DNA from: JAEZFI01 sp044508215
Lineage (GTDB): Bacteria; Actinomycetota; Acidimicrobiia; Acidimicrobiales; Microtrichaceae
Assembly (NCBI GenBank): GCA_044508215.1
Contig: JBIQID010000018.1
Span: 1-32,260 of the forward strand
Direction: 5' to 3'
Length of the DNA: 32,260 nt
Part shown: piece by piece, positions 22,058 through 29,418 of the stretch
Layout of the letters: every line of letters starts with the position of its first letter
Position numbering within the stretch: position 1 is the first letter of the stretch
Made by a program: the position numbers and the translations under genes
The notes under the pieces: model-generated
What the model was told of the DNA's origin: nothing
Database searches by the model: none
The model's input: the letters and a program-made list of their open reading frames with translations, nothing else

Positions 22058-23245
22058 GTGAACCTGGACTTCAGCGCCGCCGACGAGGAGTTCCGGGAGG
22101 AGGCCCGCACCTGGCTGGCGGAGAACCTCCCCACCGAGCCGCGCCCACCCGAGGGCGCCGAGATGCGGGCGTTCGACCTGGCCTGGCAGCAGACGCTCCA
22201 CTCCGGGGGCTGGGCCGGCATCAACTGGCCGGTGGAGTACGGGGGCCGTGGCCTCTCCGACATCCAGCAGATGATCTGGTACACGGAGTTCGCCAAGGCC
22301 GATCCGCCGTTCACCCTGAACAACAGCTGCACCTTCGTGGGCAACAACCACGGCGGTCCCACCCTCATGGCCTGCGGCGACGAGGAGCAGAAGTCGTTCC
22401 ACCTGCCGAAGATCCTCCGCGGCGAGGTGGTCTGGTGCCAGGGGTTCTCCGAGCCCGGGGCAGGCAGCGACCTCGCCTCCCTCTCGACCAAGGCCGTGGT
22501 CGACGGCGACGAGCTGGTGGTGACCGGCCAGAAGATCTGGACCAGCTACGCCGAGGTCGCCGACTACCAGGAGCTGCTGGTGCGGACCGACCCCGACGCC
22601 CCCAAGCACAAGGGCATCAGCTGGGTCATCTGCGACATGACCACTCCCGGCATCGACATCCGCCCGATCCGCACCATGGCCCACACGACCGACTTCGCCG
22701 AGGTCTTCTACGACGAGGTGCGCATCCCGCTGTCGAACGTGGTCGGTGACCTGAACGAGGGCTGGCGGGTGGCGATGAGCACCCTGAGCTTCGAGCGTGG
22801 CACCGCCTTCATGGCGGACCAGATCGAGCTGGCCGCCGTCGTCGAGGAGCTGATCGGGCTGGCCCGTGAGCGGACGGGGCCCGACGGTCGACGTCCCGCC
22901 ATCGCGGACGAGGAGCTGGCCCGCCGGCTCGCCACCGCCCGCGCCGAGGTGGCGGCGCTCGGCGCCATGACGGTGGCCGGGATCAGCCGCAACCAGCGGA
23001 CGGGGATGCCGGGCCCGGAGGGCTCGATGATCCGCCTGTTCCATGGCGAGCTGCACCAGCGGGTGTACCAGCTGGCGCTCGACGTCATCGGGCCCGACGC
23101 CTTGGAGCTCACCGGGATCGACGGCGACGGGGTGTGGACCGGGCCGTACCTCCAGAGCTTCGCCTACACGATCGGCGGGGGCACGACCGACATCCAGCGG
23201 AACATCGTGGGCGAGCGCGTGCTCGGCCTGCCCCGGGTGAAGTGA
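22058..23245 (+). CDS. Acyl-CoA dehydrogenase, larger subunit of a heteromeric pair
   Basis: A 395-residue FAD enzyme of the acyl-CoA dehydrogenase family. Visible marks are LDFSAADEEFREEARTWL at the N-terminus, the flavin-binding GFSEPGAGSDLASL (about 128-141), VTGQKIWTSYAE, and the C-terminal YTIGGGTTDIQRNIVGERVLGLPR. It removes alpha/beta hydrogens from an acyl-CoA thioester. It is followed after 7 nt by a shorter acyl-CoA dehydrogenase-like gene, the arrangement of the actinobacterial FadE26-FadE27 and ChsE1-ChsE2 complexes that oxidise steroid side chains as alpha2beta2 tetramers. A steroid or other bulky branched acyl-CoA is therefore a reasonable guess. The GTG start is set by the adjacent -10 box. 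Confidence 0.9.
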   Translation: MNLDFSAADEEFREEARTWLAENLPTEPRPPEGAEMRAFDLAWQQTLHSGGWAGINWPVEYGGRGLSDIQQMIWYTEFAKADPPFTLNNSCTFVGNNHGGPTLMACGDEEQKSFHLPKILRGEVVWCQGFSEPGAGSDLASLSTKAVVDGDELVVTGQKIWTSYAEVADYQELLVRTDPDAPKHKGISWVICDMTTPGIDIRPIRTMAHTTDFAEVFYDEVRIPLSNVVGDLNEGWRVAMSTLSFERGTAFMADQIELAAVVEELIGLARERTGPDGRRPAIADEELARRLATARAEVAALGAMTVAGISRNQRTGMPGPEGSMIRLFHGELHQRVYQLALDVIGPDALELTGIDGDGVWTGPYLQSFAYTIGGGTTDIQRNIVGERVLGLPRVK

Positions 23246-23252
23246 GGCTCTG

Positions 23253-24209
23253 ATGGACCTGTTGCCCACCGACGAGCAGGACGAGATCGTCGCCTCCGTG
23301 CGGGCGGTCCTCGCAGGTCGCCACACCCTCGGCGAGCCCCTCGACGACGCGCTCTGGGCCGCCGCCGCGGAGCAGGGCTGGTTCGGCCTGGGCCTCCCCG
23401 AGGCGCTGGGCGGCGTCGGCTACTCCCTCGTGGAGGAGGCGCTGCTGTTCGTCGAGCTGGGACGCGCCGGGGTGCCAGGCCCGTTCCTGGCCACCACGCT
23501 CGCCGCCGCCGTGGCGGCACGCAGCGGTGACGCAGACCTGGCCGCCTCGCTGCTGTCCGGTGAGGCGCGGGCTGCCTGGGTGGAGCCCAACGCCGACGGG
23601 GCGGTGATCCTCGACGGGCCCGGAGCGCGGATCGGCGTCACCGTGGGCGACGAGGTCTCGCTGGTCGCGCTCGACGACCTCGACCGCACGGCCGTCCCGC
23701 CCATCGACGAGCACACGCCGGTGGAGCGGATCGACCGCGTGCCGCGCCCCGTCGCGACCTCGTCCGAGGGCGGCGACGTCGTGCGGGCCGGGGTCCTCCT
23801 CGCCGCCCAGATGGCCGGCATCGCCGAGGCCACCACGGCGCAGTCGGTGGACTACGCGAAGGACCGCGAGCAGTTCGGCCAGCCGATCGGTGGGTTCCAG
23901 GCGGTGAAGCACCGCTGCGCCGACATGGCGGTCCGGGCGGAGGCCGCCGTCATGCAGGTCCGCTGGGCGGCGCTCGCCGCGGCCGGCGGCGGGTCCGACG
24001 CCCGCTTCCACGCGGAGGCGGCGCGGGTGGTGGCGACGAACGCCGCGCTGGAGAACACGCACTGGAACGTCCAGAACCACGGCGGCATCGGCTTCACGTG
24101 GGAGCACACCGCGCACCGCTACGTCACGCGAGCGCGGATCCTCTCCACCCTCGCGGGCGGCCGCTACGCGGCACTCGGCGACCTGCTGGCCGAGCCGCCC
24201 GCCGCCTGA
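23253..24209 (+). CDS. Acyl-CoA dehydrogenase, smaller partner subunit
   Basis: A 318-residue, shortened acyl-CoA dehydrogenase. The N-terminal helical domain (LPTDEQDEIVASVRAVL, GLGLPEALGGVGYSLVEEALLFVELGRAGVPGPFLAT) and the C-terminal helical domain (AKDREQFGQPIGGFQAVKHRCADM, NHGGIGFTWEHTAHRYVTRA) are present. The middle beta-domain with the usual flavin motif is reduced. That is the pattern of the partner chain in heteromeric steroid-type dehydrogenases, where the active site is shared with the larger subunit. GAGG lies 6 nt before the ATG, and the gap to the upstream gene is 7 nt, so the two are co-translated. It ends before a strong bidirectional hairpin. Confidence 0.88.
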   Translation: MDLLPTDEQDEIVASVRAVLAGRHTLGEPLDDALWAAAAEQGWFGLGLPEALGGVGYSLVEEALLFVELGRAGVPGPFLATTLAAAVAARSGDADLAASLLSGEARAAWVEPNADGAVILDGPGARIGVTVGDEVSLVALDDLDRTAVPPIDEHTPVERIDRVPRPVATSSEGGDVVRAGVLLAAQMAGIAEATTAQSVDYAKDREQFGQPIGGFQAVKHRCADMAVRAEAAVMQVRWAALAAAGGGSDARFHAEAARVVATNAALENTHWNVQNHGGIGFTWEHTAHRYVTRARILSTLAGGRYAALGDLLAEPPAA

Positions 24210-24244
24210 CGCGATCTCCCCTCCCACCCTTCACCCCCCGTTTC

Positions 24245-24284
24245 GTCCTGCGAGGTGCGACAGTTCTGTCGCACCTCGCAGGAC
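24245..24284. terminator. Long perfect hairpin between convergent genes
   Basis: An 18-bp perfect stem, GTCCTGCGAGGTGCGACA with its complement (24245-24262 and 24267-24284), closes a GTTC tetraloop. It lies 35 nt after one acyl-CoA dehydrogenase gene and 21 nt before the end of the convergent one, so it can stop both transcripts. The stem is longer than most terminators, and a dispersed REP-like element is the alternative. Confidence 0.75.
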
Positions 24285-24305
24285 AGAACCAGCGGGTGGG
24301 ACGGC

Positions 24306-25541
24306 TCAGGCCTCGTGGGCGGCGCGGAGCGACTCGCGGAACGACACGCCCTTGTCCGGGCGCGGCTCGGCAGGGAGCCCGAGAGAGCGCTCCCCCACGA
24401 TGTTCCGCTGCACCTGGTCGGTGCCGCCGCCGATGCGCGGCGCCCACTGTGCGAGGAAGACCCCCTGGAAGAAGCCGTCGAACGGCGAGTCGGAGCCCAC
24501 GAGGGTGCCCGCCGCGCCGAGGATCCGCTGGATGAGGTCGCCGCCGTACTCGTACTGGCGGGAGATGTGCAGCTTCACCACCGAGCTCTCGGCGCCGGGG
24601 GTCCGGCCGTGGCTCGCTGCGGTCTGGACGCGGTAGCCGAGGAAGCGGGTGATCTCGAACATGGTGTGCAGGCGGGCGAGCTCCTGACGGAACGACGCGT
24701 CGGCGGTGCGGCCCATCTCTCGGGCGAGCATCAACACCTCGCCGAACTGGACCATCCCGCCGCCGCCGATCGCTGACCGCTCGGCGGTCAACGTCGTCAT
24801 CGCGACCCGCCAGCCGTCGCCGACCTCGCCGACCGTGTTCTCCACCGGGACGCGCACGTCCTTCAGGAACACCTCGTTGAAGTGGACGGCCCCGTCGATC
24901 TGGCGGAGGGGCCGCACCTCGACGCCCGGTGTCGACATGTCGAGGAGGAGGTAGGTGATGCCGCGGTGCTTGGGGGCGTCGAGGTCGGTGCGGACCAGCA
25001 GGATGCCCCAGTCGGAGGAGTGGGCTCCGGAGGTCCAGACCTTCTGACCGTTGACCACCCACTCGTCACCGTCGCGCTCGGCGCGCGTGGTGAGGGAGGC
25101 CAGGTCGCTGCCGGCGCCCGGTTCGCTGAAGAGCTGGCACCAGACCTCGTCGCCACGGCGGATGCCCTCGAGGTGGGCACGCCGCTGGTCGGGTGTGCCG
25201 TGGCGGATCAGCGTGGGCCCCACCATGTCGACCCCCACCTGGAACGCGTTGGCCGGCACGTCGAAGCGCGACTCCTCCGCCTTGAACACCGCTGCCAGGT
25301 GGGGCGACAGCCCTCGGCCGCCGTCCTCGACCGGCCAGTGGATGCCTGCGAACCCGGCGTCGGCCTTCCGGCCCTGCCACTCCTTGGCCCGCTCGAGCGC
25401 GATCCGGTCCGCCTCGAGCGAGTGCGGACGGAGCCCCGCCCACATCTCGGCGGCGCCGTCACGACGGGAGGCGTTGGCCTCCAGCCACGTCACGCACTCG
25501 GCGCGGAACGCCGCTTCCTCGGGGGTGTCGTCGAAGTCCAC
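24306..25541 (-). CDS. Acyl-CoA dehydrogenase
   Basis: A 411-residue full-length acyl-CoA dehydrogenase. It begins MDFDDTPEEAAFRAECVTWL, carries the flavin motif LFSEPGAGSDLASLTTRA (about 138-155) and VNGQKVWTSGAH. It ends with WAPRIGGGTDQVQRNIVGERSLGLP, the style of FadE17/FadE34-like actinobacterial enzymes for bulky acyl-CoAs rather than of the short-chain butyryl type. No Glu is present at the position next to the final glycine block (IGGGT), so its catalytic base must be elsewhere. The GTG at 25541 gives the standard N-terminus but has no clear ribosome site. It is a single gene, convergent with the heteromeric pair. The substrate is not assigned. Confidence 0.88.
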   Translation of the reverse strand: MDFDDTPEEAAFRAECVTWLEANASRRDGAAEMWAGLRPHSLEADRIALERAKEWQGRKADAGFAGIHWPVEDGGRGLSPHLAAVFKAEESRFDVPANAFQVGVDMVGPTLIRHGTPDQRRAHLEGIRRGDEVWCQLFSEPGAGSDLASLTTRAERDGDEWVVNGQKVWTSGAHSSDWGILLVRTDLDAPKHRGITYLLLDMSTPGVEVRPLRQIDGAVHFNEVFLKDVRVPVENTVGEVGDGWRVAMTTLTAERSAIGGGGMVQFGEVLMLAREMGRTADASFRQELARLHTMFEITRFLGYRVQTAASHGRTPGAESSVVKLHISRQYEYGGDLIQRILGAAGTLVGSDSPFDGFFQGVFLAQWAPRIGGGTDQVQRNIVGERSLGLPAEPRPDKGVSFRESLRAAHEA

Positions 25542-25606
25542 CGGCGCTGCGGGCGTTCAGGCCCGCCGGGTCACGATGACGGCGACCGGGGCGGTGTGGT
25601 GGTGGC

Positions 25607-26275
25607 TCAGCGGCCCGAGGTGAGGAACTCGAACGCCGACTGGAGGTCGAGCACGGCGGGAGCCTGGGAGGCGTCGACCTGCAGGCTGACGTGCACGTTG
25701 TCCAGGTAGTCGTCGGGGTACGCCGAGTAGCCGATCGAGTTCAGCTCGGCGCTGGTCGGCGTGGAGTCGAAGGCGCCGATGCCGATCACGTCGTGGTTGC
25801 AGGCGCCGGTGGCCCGGTAGGCGGTGATCGCCATGGGCAGCGGGCCCAGCTCGATGAGGAGCAGGCCGACCTCGCCACCCCCGAAGGCGGCGCGGCCGTA
25901 GATGGCGCCGATGTTGCCGGCCTCGTCGCGGACGAGGTTCATCTCCTGGCCGCCCACACCACCGGCGAGCGAGCAGTCGCTCTCGACCTTGGTGTGGTAC
26001 GTGGCGCCGACCGACATGGTGCCGGAGGTGATCTGCTCGCCGGGCAGCTCGACCGGCTCGATCGTGACGGGCGGGGCCTCGGGCACGGTGGGCTCGGGCG
26101 TGGTCGGCTCGGGCTGGGTGGGCTCGGGGACGGTGGGCTCCGGCTCCTCGACCACGGTGGTGGCAGGCGCCTCGGTGGTGGTCGTGGACTCGTCGACCTG
26201 ACCCGCCGCGGTGCCCGTCCAGGCAGCGAGCGAGACCAGGACGCCGGTGATGGCTACCGCCAGGAACCGCTTCAA
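25607..26275 (-). CDS. Secreted Pro/Thr/Glu-linker protein of unknown function
   Basis: A 222-residue exported protein, not recognised. The TTG at 26275 is chosen because GGAGGAGAG lies just upstream and a clean signal peptide follows (MKRFLAVAITGVLVSLAAWTG, cleaved near residue 25). Residues 28-70 are a Thr/Glu/Pro linker with PEPTxPEP repeats. The folded part (about 75-222) has two cysteines, Cys101 and Cys159, that could form one disulfide, a Gly-rich FGGGEVGLLLIELG strand pair, and no membrane anchor or LAxTG signal, so release from the cell or loose wall contact is likely. It lies 65 nt upstream of the minus-strand acyl-CoA dehydrogenase, and the metallo-hydrolase gene diverges from it. 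Confidence 0.75.
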   Translation of the reverse strand: MKRFLAVAITGVLVSLAAWTGTAAGQVDESTTTTEAPATTVVEEPEPTVPEPTQPEPTTPEPTVPEAPPVTIEPVELPGEQITSGTMSVGATYHTKVESDCSLAGGVGGQEMNLVRDEAGNIGAIYGRAAFGGGEVGLLLIELGPLPMAITAYRATGACNHDVIGIGAFDSTPTSAELNSIGYSAYPDDYLDNVHVSLQVDASQAPAVLDLQSAFEFLTSGR

Positions 26276-26426
26276 GGGACTCTCCTCCGTCGATCTCCGT
26301 GCATCCGGTGACCGCCCCAGCTCAGGCGTCGCCGCTCGCCGAACCGAGCGTACCGGACGTTCCGGCGGATCCTCAAGGGTCCCCGGTAGTGTCCCCGGTC
26401 GGCCACAGCGGCCGGAAGGGGGCCAG

Positions 26427-27662
26427 ATGACCGACGTCGACCTGCTCGAGCTGTCCGACCGGATCCTGGGGGGCGAGCTGCCGATCGACGGCCACCACCC
26501 GCTGCAGATCGGTGGTCGGACCGTCCTCCAGGAGGTGGCACCGGACGTCGCCTTCGTCGAGAGCTTCGCCAACTCGGTGGTCGTCCGGACCTCCGAGGGC
26601 CTGGTGATGGTGGACGCCGGCAGCCCGCTCCACGCGCAGGGGATCCACGACGCCGTCCGCGGCTGGAGCGACGCGCCGGTCCACACGGCGATCTTCACGC
26701 ACGGCCACGTCGACCACATCTATGCAGTGCGGCTGTTCGAGGCCGACGGCGACCAGGTGCAGGTCGTGGCCCACCGGGCGATCGCCGACCGCTTCGACCG
26801 CTACACCGCCACCAACGGCTACAACGCCGTGATCAACCAGCGGCAGTTCCGCCTGGGCGGGCCGATGTTCCCGGGCGACTACCGCTACCCCGACGTCACC
26901 TACGACGACGAGATGACCCTCGAGGTGGGTGGCGTCACCTTCGTCCTCCGCCACGACCGGGGCGAGACCGACGACGCCACCTGGGTGTGGATGCCGGAGC
27001 AGCGGGTCCTGTGCACCGGCGACCTCTTCATCTGGGCGTCGCCGAACTGCGGCAACCCCCAGAAGGTGCAGCGCTACCCCGCCGAGTGGGCGGCGGCGCT
27101 CAGGAAGATGGCCACCCTCGGCGCCGAGCTGCTCCTCCCCGGCCACGGGCTCCCCATCCGGGGCGAGGAGCGGATCCGTGGCGTGCTGGACGACACCGCG
27201 GAGCTCCTCGAGTCGTTGGTGTCCCAGACGCTCGAGCTGATGAACCAGGGGGCGCGCCTCGACGAGGTGATCCACTCGGTCCAGCCGCCCGCCGAGCTGC
27301 TCGACCGCCCGTGGCTGCAGCCCGTGTACGACGAGCCCGAGTTCGTGGTCCGCAACCTGTGGCGGCTGTACGGCGGCTGGTACGACGGGAACCCTGCCCA
27401 CCTGAAGCCGGCACCGGACGCTGCCCTGGCCGCCGAGGTGGCGGCGCTGGCGGGCGGCCCTGCCCGGCTGGCGGAGCGGGCGGTCGAGCTGAGCGACGCG
27501 GGCGACCACCGGCTGGCCGGGCACCTCGCCGAGATGGCGGCGCAGGCCGCTCCGGGCGACGAGGGCATCGGCGAGGCCCGCCGCACCGTGTTCGGGCGCC
27601 GTGCCGAGCTGGAGCGCTCGACCATGGCGAAGGGCGTGTTCGCCTGGGCCGCCAGCGAGTGA
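26427..27662 (+). CDS. MBL-fold hydrolase, alkylsulfatase-like with dimerisation domain
   Basis: A 411-residue metallo-beta-lactamase-fold enzyme. Metal motifs are THGHVDH (His92, His94, Asp96, His97), Asp199 in CTGDLF and His240 in LPGHGLPI. In motif 3 the usual HxxGH is HDRGE, with Glu180 where a His normally sits, a change also known in SdsA1/BDS1 alkylsulfatases. The C-terminal part contains QPVYDEPEFVVRNLWRLYGGWYDGNPAHLKP, the signature of the alkylsulfatase dimerisation domain. Cleavage of alkyl sulfate esters or a related hydrolysis is the inference; the sterol-carrier-like C-terminal domain of full SdsA1 is missing. It has no signal peptide, so it is cytosolic. AAGGGGG precedes the ATG. 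Confidence 0.82.
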   Translation: MTDVDLLELSDRILGGELPIDGHHPLQIGGRTVLQEVAPDVAFVESFANSVVVRTSEGLVMVDAGSPLHAQGIHDAVRGWSDAPVHTAIFTHGHVDHIYAVRLFEADGDQVQVVAHRAIADRFDRYTATNGYNAVINQRQFRLGGPMFPGDYRYPDVTYDDEMTLEVGGVTFVLRHDRGETDDATWVWMPEQRVLCTGDLFIWASPNCGNPQKVQRYPAEWAAALRKMATLGAELLLPGHGLPIRGEERIRGVLDDTAELLESLVSQTLELMNQGARLDEVIHSVQPPAELLDRPWLQPVYDEPEFVVRNLWRLYGGWYDGNPAHLKPAPDAALAAEVAALAGGPARLAERAVELSDAGDHRLAGHLAEMAAQAAPGDEGIGEARRTVFGRRAELERSTMAKGVFAWAASE

Positions 27663-27693
27663 AGCTGAGCCGCAGCTGGCCCGGCCCATTCGA

Positions 27694-28482
27694 TTACAGA
27701 TCAGGCAGGCCGAGGGGGAGGTTGGGGGCTTCGAGGCCGCCGTCGACCTCGAGGACCTTGCCGGTGATGAAGCTGCCCGCGGGCGAGCAGAGGTAGAGCA
27801 CCGCGAGCGCGATGTCGATCGGCCGCCCCAGGCGGCGGAGCGGCGTCGCCGCCTCCATGCGCTCACGGAAGTCGTCGGTGAGCACGCTCTCGAGGGCTGC
27901 GGTCTCCACCGACCCCACGGCGATGCCGTTCACCCGGATGCGCGGGGCGAGGTCGGCGGCGGTCAGCCGTGTGAGGTGCGACAGCGCGGCCTTGGCGGTC
28001 CCGTAGGCGGCGAAGCCACGATCGGGCAGCCGTCCGGCCAGCGAGCTGATGTTCACGATGCTGCCGCCGCCATCGGCGAGCATCGCCGGCACCGCCGCCT
28101 TCGTGAGCTCGAACGCGGTCGACACGTTGAAGTGGAACGCCTTCTCGAAGCTCGCGACGCTCGTCTCGAGCAGCGGCTTCGGGAAGCTGCCGCCCACGTT
28201 GTTCACCACCACGTCGAGGCGCCCGAACTCGTTCACGGCTGCGTCCACGAGCGGCGGCAGCGTGGAGAGGTCGTTCGCGTCGCCGGGCAGGACGACCGCC
28301 GAGCGCCCGAGGGCCCCGATCTCCGCCTGCACCGAGCGGAGCTGGTCCTCCGAACGGGCGGAGATGACCACGTCGGCTCCGGCCTCGGCGAGGGTCAGCG
28401 CTGTCGCCCGACCGATCCCCCTGCCCGCGCCGGTCACGATCGCGACGCGGTCGGTCAGCTCGAAGTGCTCCAGCACGCCCAT
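27694..28482 (-). CDS. Short-chain dehydrogenase/reductase (SDR), classical type
   Basis: A 262-residue classical SDR of FabG-like length. The cofactor loop is TGAGRGIG (17-24), followed by NNVG (94-97), Asn119, Ser146/147 in NISSLAG, and the catalytic Tyr160 and Lys164 (YGTAK). ARS after the second strand suggests NADP preference. It reduces or oxidises a carbonyl/alcohol pair; the substrate is not readable. The ATG at 28482 has no clear ribosome site. The protein ends with DVDGGLEAPNLPLG, the usual SDR tail. It is convergent with the metallo-hydrolase and lies downstream of an exported lipoprotein on the same strand. Confidence 0.92.
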   Translation of the reverse strand: MGVLEHFELTDRVAIVTGAGRGIGRATALTLAEAGADVVISARSEDQLRSVQAEIGALGRSAVVLPGDANDLSTLPPLVDAAVNEFGRLDVVVNNVGGSFPKPLLETSVASFEKAFHFNVSTAFELTKAAVPAMLADGGGSIVNISSLAGRLPDRGFAAYGTAKAALSHLTRLTAADLAPRIRVNGIAVGSVETAALESVLTDDFRERMEAATPLRRLGRPIDIALAVLYLCSPAGSFITGKVLEVDGGLEAPNLPLGLPDL

Positions 28483-28530
28483 CGCCGGATCATCGCACAG
28501 CGCCGAGCGGGCACTGCGGAACGGCGCGCG

Positions 28531-29349
28531 TCAGACGCAGGGGTCGACGGTGCTGGGCGACGTCGCGGGAACGGACGTGCTGGAGGTGGAGAGCGCCTCG
28601 TTCAGGGCGTCGACCTGTTGCTCGGCCCGCTCGCGGAGGCACTCCTCGTACTCCGCCTTCATGGCGCGTCCGGCGACCACCAGCTCGCTCAGGCGCTTCC
28701 GGTCGAGGCACGCCTCGATGGCGCCGACCGGATCGGCACCTTGGCTGTCCTCGAAGCCCACCACGGCACGAGCGAACTTCTCCGGCTCGACGCCTTCGAG
28801 GCTGCGATCCGCATAGCACTCGGCCTCCTCCGGCGTCATCCCGATCGCCTCCGCCTGTCCGGCACCGACGCGGTGGGCGAGCTCGAGGAAGCCGGTGAGG
28901 TCGAGGTCGTCCGCCGAGCGTTCCTCGGCGATGCGCTGTCGGGTCTCGTCGGAGAGGCAGCCGTCGACCACCTTGGCGAGGTCCGCGCCGGGGTCGGCGA
29001 GGCGACGGACCAGCCGCCCGAACCGGGCGACGCTCACGTTGCCCTCAGCGTCCGGCTCGAGGACGGAGCCCACCGCGGGGGCAGCGCAGCTGCGCGCCGC
29101 GTCGTCGAGCCCCCTGGCGGCGAGGATCACGTTGGTGAAGCGCACCGCGTCCGCTGTCGGGAGCCGGTGGCGCAGCGCGCCCTGGTCGCCGATCAGGGCA
29201 GCGAGCTCCTTCTCGGGAGGGTTGGCGACCCCCGGGTCGTCGCTCGGCTCGTCCGAGGCCTCGTCGCCGCACCCGGCAACGGCACCGAGGAGGAGGCACG
29301 CGACGAGCGCAGCCGCCAGCCGCCTCCCTGGTCCACGTCCCCTCGACAC
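28531..29349 (-). CDS. Lipoprotein of unknown function
   Basis: A 272-residue lipoprotein, not recognised. The GTG at 29349 starts a basic signal peptide ending in the lipobox VAGC (Cys27). A short acidic Asp/Glu/Ser linker follows. The mature part is helical and built on repeats of about 50-60 residues, each with a Cys near the end of a helix (ARSCAAP, VDGCLSDETR, EEAECYADR, IEACLDRKR, YEECLRER), suggesting paired disulfides. It ends in a Ser/Thr-rich tail. A TACCCT box (29357-29362) lies 7 nt before the start, so the mRNA is probably leaderless. It is divergent from an acyl-CoA dehydrogenase across a palindromic operator and may share its control. Confidence 0.75.
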   Translation of the reverse strand: MSRGRGPGRRLAAALVACLLLGAVAGCGDEASDEPSDDPGVANPPEKELAALIGDQGALRHRLPTADAVRFTNVILAARGLDDAARSCAAPAVGSVLEPDAEGNVSVARFGRLVRRLADPGADLAKVVDGCLSDETRQRIAEERSADDLDLTGFLELAHRVGAGQAEAIGMTPEEAECYADRSLEGVEPEKFARAVVGFEDSQGADPVGAIEACLDRKRLSELVVAGRAMKAEYEECLRERAEQQVDALNEALSTSSTSVPATSPSTVDPCV

Positions 29350-29356
29350 GCCGCCA

Positions 29357-29418
29357 AGGGTAGAGCCCGTCGCGGCCCGCCTCGTCTCTTGACCGATCGG
29401 TCAAGTAGCGTCCGTGCC
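29357..29418. promoter_or_regulatory. Divergent leaderless promoters flanking an 18-bp palindromic operator
   Basis: CTTGACCGA-TCGGTCAAG (29388-29405) is a perfect palindrome. TAGCGT (29406-29411) abuts it and lies 7 nt before the acyl-CoA dehydrogenase ATG at 29419. On the other strand TACCCT (29357-29362) lies 7 nt before the lipoprotein GTG at 29349. The ACCGATCGGT core is of a type bound by TetR-family repressors, which commonly control fatty-acid or steroid catabolism in actinobacteria. The regulator gene is not in the window. Confidence 0.65.

Noticed and set aside
26352..26366. CCGGA-CGT-TCCGG dyad upstream of the metallo-hydrolase
   Set aside because: The 5-bp arms made only of common GC words, with no clear -10 or -35 context, could be chance.
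27668..27682. Small hairpin AGCTG-AGCCG-CAGCT between the metallo-hydrolase and the SDR
   Set aside because: A 5-bp stem is too weak to call a terminator in sequence this GC-rich.
27601..29418. N-terminal extension of the acyl-CoA dehydrogenase frame upstream of 29419
   Set aside because: The extension lies antisense to the SDR and lipoprotein genes and has no family similarity. The -10 box and palindrome place the real start at 29419.
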